Assembly (NCBI GenBank): GCA_031549885.1 | Contig: JAVBPD010000085.1 | Location: 1 to 21,348 of the forward strand | Direction: 5' to 3' | Length of the DNA stretch: 21,348 nt | From: WQUF01 sp031549885 | Lineage (GTDB): Bacteria; Bacillota; Clostridia; Clostridiales; Clostridiaceae | In this document: in pieces, positions 15,304-21,348 of the stretch | Layout of the letters: each line of letters starts with the position of its first letter | Position numbering within the stretch: the stretch's first letter is position 1 | Translations under genes and position numbers: made by a program | The notes under the pieces: model-generated | What the model saw: the letters and a program-made list of their open reading frames with translations, nothing else | Told to the model about the DNA's origin: nothing | The model's database searches: none

Positions 15304-16173
15304 ATGGCAAAATCAATAATGATACAAGGAACTTCCTCAGGTGTGGGAAAATCAACTATTGCAGCAGGACTTTGCAGGATTTTAAGTGAAGATGGATATA
15401 AAGTTGCACCATTTAAAGCTCAAAATATATGCAATAATATTCATGAATTAAACCATGGAAAAAAGATAGCTAGATCCCAAGCCATTCAAGCTTTTGCCTG
15501 TGGAACTATGCCAGATTTTAGAATGAACCCAGTTTTAATAAAATATGAAAAAGGATTTACTGAAATTTTTGTAAATGGTGAATCCAGGGGAGGTCTTAGA
15601 TATAAGAGCCTTGAATTTAATAAAGAAGACCTAAGGAATGAAATAATGGAAAGTTTTAATAGCCTTAAAGAAGAATATGATATCTTAGTAATAGAAGGAG
15701 CTGGAAGCCCTGTTGAAATGAATTTAAAGGATTCTGATATTGTAAATATGGCAATGGCTAAAAATGCGAAATCTCCTGTTATTTTAGTTTCTGACATAAA
15801 TAGAGGGGGAGTCTACGCTTCTATATATGGTACTCTTATGCTTTTTAATGAAGAGGAAAGAAATCTTGTAAAAGGAACTATAATCAATAAATTTATAGGT
15901 GAAATTAAATATTTTAACGATGCTGTATGGTTAATGGAAGATATCACTAAAAGGGCAGTCGTTGGCGTTGTTCCTTTTATGAATATAGATATTGAAGATG
16001 AGGACAATTTATTTGAAGGGAAGGTTATGAAAACTTTCGATGAAATAAATAAAAGATCTTGTGGCAATTATAAAGGATATATGGAAGATCAATTTAAGAT
16101 ATTATCAAAAACTTTAAGGGGAAATTTAAACATTGAAAAAATATATGAAATAATTGAAAAAGGAGTAGATTAA
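15304..16173 (+). CDS. cobQ: Cobyric acid synthase-like protein lacking the glutamine amidotransferase domain
   Basis: Normal CobQ/CbiP has about 490-510 residues: an N-terminal ATP-dependent synthetase and a C-terminal amidotransferase domain that hydrolyses glutamine. This one has 289. The synthetase domain is recognisable: P-loop GTSSGVGKST (9-18), FKAQNICNN, IARSQAIQAFACG, MNPVLIK, VIEGAGSPVEMNLKDSDIVNM, ILVSDINRGGVYAS and INKFIGE. After VGVVPFMNIDIEDEDNLFEG (about 237) it jumps to MEDQFKILSKTLRGNLNIEKIYEII, which resembles the extreme C-terminus of full CobQ. The amidotransferase domain seems to have been removed internally, with the frame kept. It may use free ammonia, need a partner, or have another role. 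Confidence 0.85.
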   Translation: MAKSIMIQGTSSGVGKSTIAAGLCRILSEDGYKVAPFKAQNICNNIHELNHGKKIARSQAIQAFACGTMPDFRMNPVLIKYEKGFTEIFVNGESRGGLRYKSLEFNKEDLRNEIMESFNSLKEEYDILVIEGAGSPVEMNLKDSDIVNMAMAKNAKSPVILVSDINRGGVYASIYGTLMLFNEEERNLVKGTIINKFIGEIKYFNDAVWLMEDITKRAVVGVVPFMNIDIEDEDNLFEGKVMKTFDEINKRSCGNYKGYMEDQFKILSKTLRGNLNIEKIYEIIEKGVD

Positions 16174-16174
16174 A

Positions 16175-16816
16175 ATTAAATTTGTAGCTTCATATAGTGG
16201 TGGAAAAGATAGCATACTTTCAATAAACAGAGCAATATCTCAAGGAATGACCCCAATATCTTTGATTACAACTTATAACATAGATAAGAATAGATCATGG
16301 TTTCATGGAATACCTGAGAATGTATTAAATAGCGTATCTAAGTCTCTTAACATCTCAGTACATATTATAAGGACAAAAGGAGAAGAATATGAAAAAAACT
16401 TTGAAAAAGCCTTATTCTCTGCTAAAGATAATGGAGCTGAAGTTTGTGTATTTGGCGATATAGACATTGAAGATCATTTAAAATGGTGCTCAGAGAGATG
16501 TAAAAATGCAGGCTTAAGGGCGTATTTTCCCCTTTGGAAAGAGAAAAGAGAAAAAGTTGTATATGAATTTATTGAAAAAGGGTTTAAAGCTAATATAACT
16601 GTAATCGATACAAATAGGTTAAGTGAAAAATATATAGGAAAGATTTTAACTAAAGAAATTGCCTTAGAAATAAAAAAAGAAGGGGCAGACATATGTGGTG
16701 AAAATGGAGAATATCACACATTTGTTTCTGAAGGACCTCTTTTTAAAGAAAAGGTGGAATTTTCTTTTTCTAATAAAATTAAATCAGAAAACTTAGTAAT
16801 ATTGCCTATAGTTTAA
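16175..16816 (+). CDS. PP-loop ATPase, diphthine--ammonia ligase-like, apparent ATT start
   Basis: The 213-residue product is an N-type ATP pyrophosphatase of the Dph6/MJ0570 group, which adenylates a carboxyl or carbonyl group and, in Dph6, amidates it with ammonia. The PP-loop SYSGGKDS is at residues 6-13, GDIDIEDHLKWCSERCKNAGLRAYFPLW follows mid-protein, and GADICGENGEYHTFV is the family's C-terminal signature. The frame is open upstream to a TAG at 16166-16168, with no ATG, GTG or TTG before the PP-loop. AAGGAG (ending 16165) is 9 nt from ATT 16175-16177, so ATT is the likely start. The first ATG, at 16247, would delete the PP-loop. It follows the cobQ stop by 1 nt and is the last gene of the B12 operon. 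Confidence 0.82.
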   Translation: MKFVASYSGGKDSILSINRAISQGMTPISLITTYNIDKNRSWFHGIPENVLNSVSKSLNISVHIIRTKGEEYEKNFEKALFSAKDNGAEVCVFGDIDIEDHLKWCSERCKNAGLRAYFPLWKEKREKVVYEFIEKGFKANITVIDTNRLSEKYIGKILTKEIALEIKKEGADICGENGEYHTFVSEGPLFKEKVEFSFSNKIKSENLVILPIV

Positions 16817-16820
16817 AAAA

Positions 16821-16853
16821 ACTATCTCAAAGTAATTTTGAGATAGTTTTTTT
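16821..16853. terminator. Strong bidirectional terminator ending the B12 operon
   Basis: ACTATCTCAAA (16821-16831) pairs perfectly with TTTGAGATAGT (16837-16847), flanked by an A-run on the left and seven T on the right. It serves the PP-loop gene on the plus strand and the convergent glutamine synthetase gene on the minus strand. Confidence 0.93.
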
Positions 16854-18759
16854 AAATATCTATTAAATTTCTCTTATATGTTAGATAAATTTCATTAAGC
16901 TCCATCATTTTTAAATCTATTTCCTTAATTAATTCAGAAACTTCTTTAAGCTCTTTTTTATGAATATGCTCTCTAATTTTTGTAAATAAGCTTTTATTAT
17001 TTAAAGTATCCTTCATAAGAGATGTTCTAAGCTCTTTTATTTTTGTCCAGTTTGATACATCTAAATCACAAGCTTTATTTGGGTCATGCAATTTTACGCT
17101 TTTTCTTACAATTTCAGAATAATTAGGGATAATCTTTTTATCAAGCTCTGTTAGCCATACATTTAAAACTGCTTCTTTAAAGCTATTTATTAAATTTTCA
17201 TTAAATACATCTTCGTTAAACAATATCTTTAATTTATCAAAGTTATCATAAAACATGGATATATTTTCAAAAACAGTATATGCAGGTGTTCCAAATAATT
17301 TATTTCTTTCCTCTTCAGTGTAATCTTCAAAAACATTTAATTCTGTTCTGTAACACCTATTTTTTTCTAAATAATCAAATTCGTCTCCAAATTCTTTAGA
17401 TATTTCATTTAATAAATCATCTTGAGATTTATTGTTTAAACACGCATATTTAATCCCATCAATCATTGCCATTAAAGTGCTTGCAATGACTAAATAAGTA
17501 TTTGATCTTGGACAAGGCGATCTTAATTCAAATCTAGTGGCTAATGGGTTAACAAGATCTCTGATTAATCCAATTAACACAGTTCTATTTCTTGAAGGGG
17601 TAAAAGGATCATTGCCTAAAGATGTAACAATGCTTACAGGAGCTTCAAAGCCAGGCTTTAACCTGTTTAGTGCATCAATAGTAGGGGCCACAAAAGGGCT
17701 TATGACTTCATAATTTTTTAAAATACCCATTAAAGAGCCAAAACCTATAGGTGTGAGATATTTTTTATTTTCAGGTGAAAACAAGTTAATGGATTTTCAA
17801 TTTTTTAATTTTAAAATTACCCAAATATGAAGGTGCTCTCCAATTCAAGCCACTCATTCAAATGGCTTGGATTTTATGCTAACATCTAATGCATTTTTTC
17901 TAAAAACTTCACGAACAAGCTGTCTAACAAAAATTTCATTATCAGCACATTGCAAATCATAAGAATACTTCCAGTCAATTTCAAGCTGTTCAACAATTCC
18001 ATCTAAATCACCATTATCGCTAAGCTTAGCTTTAACTCCACCTACTTCTTTATGGCCCATTTCAGGATTAAGTCCATACTTTTCCATAAGCATTAAGCAT
18101 TCTTCAAGTGCACATCTAACAGATCCTCTAGTCCTTTTCCAATATTGCTCCTTTAACATTTGAGAAGTTGTCAAAGCTTCAAGCTCAATATTTTCATTAG
18201 GTGTTTTAACCCAAAATTCAAGCTCAGTTGCACAAGTTATATCAACATGGTCAATATCATCATAATTAATATTAAACTCACATAGATTATTAGGGTTTTC
18301 CTTTAATATATTAAGTAAAGCTTCTTTAAAAAAATTTGAAGCCTTTTTTAAAATGGATCTAGAATCAACATATTTATTATTGTGTATTAAAAAGCATGGA
18401 ATGAGCAAAGTCCCAACAGGTTTTAATTTGCCATCTATTTCAATTTTATGTTGATAATTGTAATCTATAAACCAATTTACGCTAGTGTCCATAGCCATAT
18501 CAAGTTTAGCATTGTTTAAAGTTGCAATTAGAGGTAGGACTACAGAAGATCCATCTGTTTGAGCTATGTAAGATGATATAAATTCATCAATATTTTTAAT
18601 AAATGAACTAATGGGAATTTTAGAATCGGTATCATTTCCATACAGATCTACGCTTAAAGTGGATACAAACTTAATTTCAGGATGAGAATTAACGAGCTTT
18701 ATAATGTTTTCTTTAGACAATTTTTCTTTAGGTATAAAATATAATAAATTATTGTACAT
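16852..18759 (-). pseudogene. glnA: Glutamine synthetase gene with three in-frame TGA codons
   Basis: A single frame of 635 codons, longer than the 440-470 of ordinary GSI, encodes a large clostridial-type glutamine synthetase. ATG 18759 follows GGAGGATTAT. The N-terminal half has TDGSSVVLPLIATLNNAKLDMAMD and CATELEFWVKTP (metal-site glutamates). The C-terminal half has LNRLKPGFEAPVSIVTSLG and SRNRTVLIGLIRD...LATRFELRSP. Between them the expected glycine-rich nucleotide/metal motif (E-G-V-A-G-S-G-E-H-x-H in relatives as I recall them) reads E-TGA-V-A-TGA-I-G-E-H-L-H-I-W, with a third TGA after LKLKN. The stops are at 17854-17856, 17845-17847 and 17797-17799 (codons 302, 305, 321). There is no frameshift or other stop. 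As written, only the first 301 residues can be made, so it is probably a young pseudogene or a sequence error. Confidence 0.85.
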
Positions 18760-18780
18760 ATAATCCTCCAGAAAATATGA

Positions 18781-18809
18781 ATAATATATTTTATCATAAT
18801 TATCAGCAA
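18781..18809 (-). promoter_or_regulatory. Probable sigma-A promoter of the glutamine synthetase gene
   Basis: On the minus strand TTGCTG (18809-18804), a 17-nt spacer and TATTAT (18786-18781) precede the GGAGG binding site of the gene. The -10 has five of six consensus bases. Confidence 0.5.
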
Positions 18810-18839
18810 AAAAGAACATAGAAAAATGTCATGAAGTAG

Positions 18840-18879
18840 TTCTAATTACGCACAACTGAATGCATAATTAGAATTTTTT
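18840..18879 (+). terminator. Hairpin plus T-run in plus orientation, no gene in front
   Basis: The 13-base arms 18840-18852 and 18861-18873 pair at 12 positions around an 8-nt loop and are followed by six T. As a plus-strand terminator it has no annotated plus-strand gene before it. It may end an antisense transcript over the glutamine synthetase 5' end or insulate the DUF1847 gene. No other gene is visible in 18820-19021. Confidence 0.6.
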
Positions 18880-19021
18880 AACTGGGCAAGTTTATTTTAT
18901 AGATATATTATTAAAATAAATATATACTATTATAATTTGACAAAAAATATTAATATTTTGATTCTAAAACGGTGTATTGTTAATAAATATATAATAGTTT
19001 AAAAAAAGGGGGAATTTAAAA

Positions 19022-19486
19022 GTGTATTGTGGTGAAGATAGGATCAATAAATCTAGGCTTGAAGAGATAATTGATTTTATGAAATTAAACAAATTTAAAA
19101 AAATTGGTTTAGCATTTTGTATAGGGCTGCATAAAGAAGCTTCCATTTTAACAAAGATTTTAGAGTCAAATGGCTTTGAAGTTCATGCAATAAATTGTAA
19201 AAATGGTTATATGCCAAAATGCCCCAAAATATTAAATGAAATAGAACAAAGTTATGTTTCTGATATAATGTGCAATCCAATAGGTCAAGCTAAAATGTTA
19301 AATGAGGTTAAAACAGACTTTAATTTAGTTTTAGGGCTTTGTATTGGATGCGATTCATTATTTATAAAATACTCTGATGCGCTTGTTACAGTCTTTGGAG
19401 TTAAAGACAGAGTACTTGCACATAACCCACTTAGCGTAATATATATGTCTGATGGATATTACCACGATAGACTTTATGGAAAATGA
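19022..19486 (+). CDS. DUF1847-family protein, short N-terminus
   Basis: The 154-residue protein matches my memory of DUF1847, a cysteine-bearing family of unknown function in clostridia and methanogens. The matching stretches are KKIGLAFCIGLHKEASILTKILE, MCNPIGQAKMLNEVKTDFNLVLGLCIGCDSLFIKYSDA, and VKDRVLAHNPLSVIYMSDGYY. The conserved cysteines (in FCIG, MCNP, LCIGCDS) suggest metal binding. Family members usually carry an additional N-terminal cysteine-rich segment of some 40-50 residues; only MYCGE remains here. The start is GTG 19022 after GGGGGAA; I found no coding extension upstream. It stands alone between the glutamine synthetase and coiled-coil genes. Confidence 0.75.
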   Translation: MYCGEDRINKSRLEEIIDFMKLNKFKKIGLAFCIGLHKEASILTKILESNGFEVHAINCKNGYMPKCPKILNEIEQSYVSDIMCNPIGQAKMLNEVKTDFNLVLGLCIGCDSLFIKYSDALVTVFGVKDRVLAHNPLSVIYMSDGYYHDRLYGK

Positions 19487-19499
19487 ATTTAAAGCATTC

Positions 19500-19529
19500 T
19501 TGACTTACTATATTTTTTTTTGATAAGAT
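19500..19529 (+). promoter_or_regulatory. Probable promoter of the coiled-coil gene
   Basis: TTGACT (19500-19505), an 18-nt spacer with a T9 run, and TAAGAT (19524-19529) precede the gene by about 50 nt. Confidence 0.45.
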
Positions 19530-19579
19530 ATGTTTAACATAATATCGGATACTAAAAATAAAAAAAGTGGGGGGTTAAT

Positions 19580-19978
19580 GTGGAAGAAATTTTAAAGCAG
19601 ATTTTAGAAGGTCAAAATAGTATGAGAGAGGATATTTCTTCTATGAAAGAAGAGATGTCTTCTATGAAGGGGGAGATGTCCTCTATAAAAGAAGAGATGT
19701 CTTCTATGAAATTAGAAATAAACAAGATAAATATAAAAATTGAGGATATTGATGGCAAAATTAAACTACTTGTAGAAGGGCATGAAAATATATTAGAAAG
19801 CAATGAAAGAAACAAAAGTGAAATCATAAAAGAGTCTAATTTAAGATTTGATATAATAGAAAAAGCTATTATAAAAACAAATGAAAACTTAAATGATGCA
19901 ATAGAAGAATTAGATTTTGTAAAAGGAGAAACAGCTTTAAACACATTTGAAGTAAAATATTTAAAAAAGGTTAGATAA
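19580..19978 (+). CDS. Coiled-coil protein with heptad tandem repeats
   Basis: I do not recognise a family. The 132-residue product is almost entirely charged coiled coil with no cysteine, no membrane segment and no export signal. Residues about 19-46 are four heptads of the form SSMKEEM, varying slightly (KGEM, SSIKEEM, KLEI). They are followed by a less regular helix (INKINIKIEDIDGKIKLLVEGH) and a second one ending DFVKGETALNTFEVKYLKKV. The start is GTG 19580, preceded by GGGGGG at 6-7 nt; an ATG two bases earlier is in another frame and soon stops. The gene is monocistronic and intact. A cytoplasmic scaffold or oligomeric adaptor is a guess only. Confidence 0.75.
   Translation: MEEILKQILEGQNSMREDISSMKEEMSSMKGEMSSIKEEMSSMKLEINKINIKIEDIDGKIKLLVEGHENILESNERNKSEIIKESNLRFDIIEKAIIKTNENLNDAIEELDFVKGETALNTFEVKYLKKVR
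19638..19722 (+). repeat. 21-bp tandem repeats within the coiled-coil gene
   Basis: About four imperfect copies of a 21-nt unit of the form TCTTCTATGAAAGAAGAGATG follow head to tail, each coding one heptad. Because the unit is a multiple of three, gain or loss of copies would lengthen or shorten the coiled coil without a frameshift. Confidence 0.75.
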
Positions 19979-19981
19979 AAT

Positions 19982-20029
19982 AAAAAAAATACCTCAAGAA
20001 GCACAGAGCAAACTGTATTTCTAGAGGTA
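19982..20029 (-). terminator. Terminator of the SPFH/zinc-ribbon gene
   Basis: The 17-nt arms at 19990-20006 and 20013-20029 pair at 14 positions. On the minus strand the stem is followed by eight T (19989-19982). It lies directly after the stop codon of the minus-strand gene and may also stop the convergent coiled-coil transcript. Confidence 0.8.
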
Positions 20030-20036
20030 CTTTGTG

Positions 20037-21104
20037 TTAGGATATTTTAGATCCACAATTTGGACAAAATTTTGCTCCAGCAACCACTTCTTTACCACAT
20101 TCAGTGCAAAATTGCTTTTTGCCTTGGGATGGAACATTTTTAGTACCACATTCAGGGCAAAACTTAGCATCTTCGTTCATTAAAGATCCACAATTTTTAC
20201 ATTTAATAAGGCTATTTTGAGGAGGGCTTGATGGACTTTGGGATGAAGGTTTATTCATATTTCCCATCATCTGGTTTGCCATGTTTAATCCTGCAAAAAT
20301 TCCCATGGAGGATTTCATAGCATCGTTCATAGAGCCGCCAGTGCCACCATTGCCTTCAGTCATAGCATCTATCATGCCGATTTTTTGATATTTATCAACA
20401 TCGCCAACCATGCTGTAAGAAGCAGTTTTATTGATTTTATCTTGAATCTCTTGAGGATAGTTAAAGCTTGATATGGCAAAATTAGTAATGGTAAGGCCCA
20501 TTTTAATCATTTCCATGTCAAGGTCAGATTGAATACCTCTAGCTATATCAAAAGCATTTGCCTGAAGGTTAAACATATCTTTTCCTTCCTTAACAATCCA
20601 TTTCATTAAAAGCTGGTCTAAATTAGAAATAACCCTTAATTGAACATCTTCCACAGTAAACATATCTTTAGCACCAGCTATTTTATCAATTAAATTAATA
20701 TAATCTGAAACTTTCATAACAAATGTGCCAAATGCTCTAATTGGAAGGCCGCCAGGAAGGCTTTTAGCTGGGATATTTATTGCATTTTTAGTGCCCCATT
20801 TTAAAGTAAATTCTTTAGTGTTTATAAATAAAACTTCAGCGCGAAGGCCGCTATTAAATCCAAATTTAAACCCTTTAAGAGTGCTTAAAAATGGAATGAT
20901 GTCTGATTCTATTTCAAAATTGCCTTCATCAGTAAAAACACCTTCAATACGACCATTGTACATGAAAACAGCATCTTGACCAGGTTTAATAATTAACCTT
21001 GAGCTTTTCTTAATCTCTCTATTTTTCCACTTCCAAAATATAACATCATCACGAAACTCTTCCCATTCAACGACATTAGCTAATTGATTGCTAAAAATGC
21101 CCAT
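20037..21104 (-). CDS. SPFH-domain protein with two C-terminal zinc ribbons (YdjI-like)
   Basis: The 355-residue protein begins MGIFSNQLANVVEWEEFRDDVIFWKWKNREIKKSSRLIIKPGQDAVFMYNGR, cut here to its recognisable opening at residues 1-50. It continues through an SPFH (band-7-like) region to about residue 225, with GLTITNFAISSFNYPQEIQDKI at its end. A glycine/methionine/proline-rich linker (about 240-300) leads to two zinc ribbons: CKNCG...FCPECG and FCTECG...FCPNCG, eight cysteines in four CxxC pairs. This matches the group of Bacillus YdjI and so-called virion core proteins, associated with membrane or envelope stress. AGCAGG lies 7 nt before the ATG. It is monocistronic, with its own terminator. 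The precise role is unknown. Confidence 0.85.
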   Translation of the reverse strand: MGIFSNQLANVVEWEEFRDDVIFWKWKNREIKKSSRLIIKPGQDAVFMYNGRIEGVFTDEGNFEIESDIIPFLSTLKGFKFGFNSGLRAEVLFINTKEFTLKWGTKNAINIPAKSLPGGLPIRAFGTFVMKVSDYINLIDKIAGAKDMFTVEDVQLRVISNLDQLLMKWIVKEGKDMFNLQANAFDIARGIQSDLDMEMIKMGLTITNFAISSFNYPQEIQDKINKTASYSMVGDVDKYQKIGMIDAMTEGNGGTGGSMNDAMKSSMGIFAGLNMANQMMGNMNKPSSQSPSSPPQNSLIKCKNCGSLMNEDAKFCPECGTKNVPSQGKKQFCTECGKEVVAGAKFCPNCGSKIS

Positions 21105-21121
21105 TTGATAACCTGCTACTT

Positions 21122-21149
21122 AAAATATGAACAAATATATTCATATCAA
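21122..21149 (-). promoter_or_regulatory. Promoter with internal palindrome before the SPFH gene
   Basis: On the minus strand TTGATA (21149-21144), a 16-nt spacer and TATTTT (21127-21122) form a weak promoter. ATATGAA (21125-21131) and TTCATAT (21140-21146) form a 7-bp inverted repeat filling the spacer, a position expected for a repressor site. Confidence 0.35.
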
Positions 21150-21184
21150 GAAAATTCCTTCTTCAACGTATCTGTCCTCGAATT

Positions 21185-21200
21185 AATATCCTAAGATATT
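21185..21200. repeat. Small palindrome beyond the tnpB relic
   Basis: AATATC and GATATT (read on the minus strand) flank TTAG, giving a 6-bp stem just past the last tnpB-like codon. It could be the right-end hairpin of an IS200/IS605 element, but I cannot define the element boundary. Confidence 0.3.
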
Positions 21201-21205
21201 TTTTT

Positions 21206-21348
21206 CTAATAACATTTGGTTTGATACTCCAAAGGCGTAAATTCCCCTAAAGCCTAGGGTACATGTATACAATCGCTTTATTTTGCTATTTTGTATACTT
21301 TTGCATTTGCAAGGTTTATACTGGCATTTAAATCTCTATCTATTTCAT
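21206..21348 (-). pseudogene. tnpB: 3' end of a decayed IS200/IS605-type tnpB gene (partial)
   Basis: Reading left from the window edge on the minus strand gives EIDRDLNASINLANAKVYKIAK, cut here to its core DRDLNASINLANAK, the very conserved end of the RuvC-like domain of TnpB/IS1341 proteins. A TAA stop follows at 21278-21280. The same frame continues with a tail resembling the TnpB C-terminus, SDCIHVP, TAG, ALGEFTPLEYQTKCY, and a final TAG at 21206-21208. This suggests two premature stops in the terminal tail. The main part of the gene lies outside the window, so I cannot say whether the catalytic core is intact or whether a tnpA gene is present. Confidence 0.75.

Noticed and set aside
16010..16173. 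A frameshifted amidotransferase domain hidden after cobQ
   Set aside because: Only about 160 bases remain before the next gene and no Cys-His amidotransferase motif is seen in any frame, so the domain is absent rather than shifted.
16247..16816. ATG 16247 as start of the PP-loop gene
   Set aside because: It would remove the SGGKDS motif and the preceding conserved strand, and it has no good binding site, whereas AAGGAG stands before ATT 16175.
16852..17784. The two halves of glutamine synthetase as separate genes
   Set aside because: Both are in one frame, the second half has no start with a binding site, and the interval between them encodes recognisable enzyme sequence apart from the TGAs.
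16852..18759. Genome-wide use of TGA for glycine
   Set aside because: cobT, cobO, btuF, btuD and others in the window end in TGA at the expected place, with overlapping starts, so TGA is a stop here.

Overview
The window reads as a low-G+C (about 30% by eye) Firmicute chromosome, most likely Clostridium sensu lato. The reasons are A/T-rich codon use, strong AGGAGG-type ribosome binding sites, frequent TTG/GTG starts, a relic type I-C-like CRISPR locus, an ATP:corrinoid adenosyltransferase / CobT / CobU / CobS set typical of clostridia, and a long (about 635-codon) glutamine synthetase. I cannot name the species.

Left part (1-6300). The tail of an unidentified gene is followed by a minus-strand redox cassette (flavodoxin-like protein, MarR regulator, flavin-reductase-like protein). 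Next comes a wrecked CRISPR-Cas locus: a cas3 gene reduced to three fragments in three frames, and a three-repeat array. One spacer resembles a hairpin lying just upstream of the array. The array runs directly into the ribosome binding site of a nitroreductase. A minus-strand OatA-like membrane acyltransferase with an SGNH domain closes this part.

Centre (6370-16855). A cobalamin riboswitch with a terminator-type expression platform precedes twelve closely packed plus-strand genes: cobT, cobO, cobU, cobS, a second short cobU-like gene, cobC, btuF-btuC-btuD, cbiB, cobD and cobQ. A PP-loop ATPase gene follows and a strong terminator ends the unit. Start and stop codons mostly overlap (ATGA), so translation is probably coupled. 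Together the genes import corrinoids, adenosylate them, attach the aminopropanol arm, and build and attach the lower ligand. No corrin-ring genes are present here, so this is a late-assembly and salvage operon. Three members are unusual: CobQ lacks its glutamine amidotransferase domain, CobU-like functions are divided over two proteins, and the PP-loop gene appears to start with ATT.

Right part (16850-21348). A minus-strand glutamine synthetase gene is intact in frame over 635 codons except for three TGA codons within 20 codons of its catalytic glycine-rich motif. After it come a DUF1847 protein, a coiled-coil protein built on 21-bp repeats, an SPFH/zinc-ribbon protein on the minus strand, and the decayed 3' end of an IS200/IS605-type tnpB gene at the window edge.
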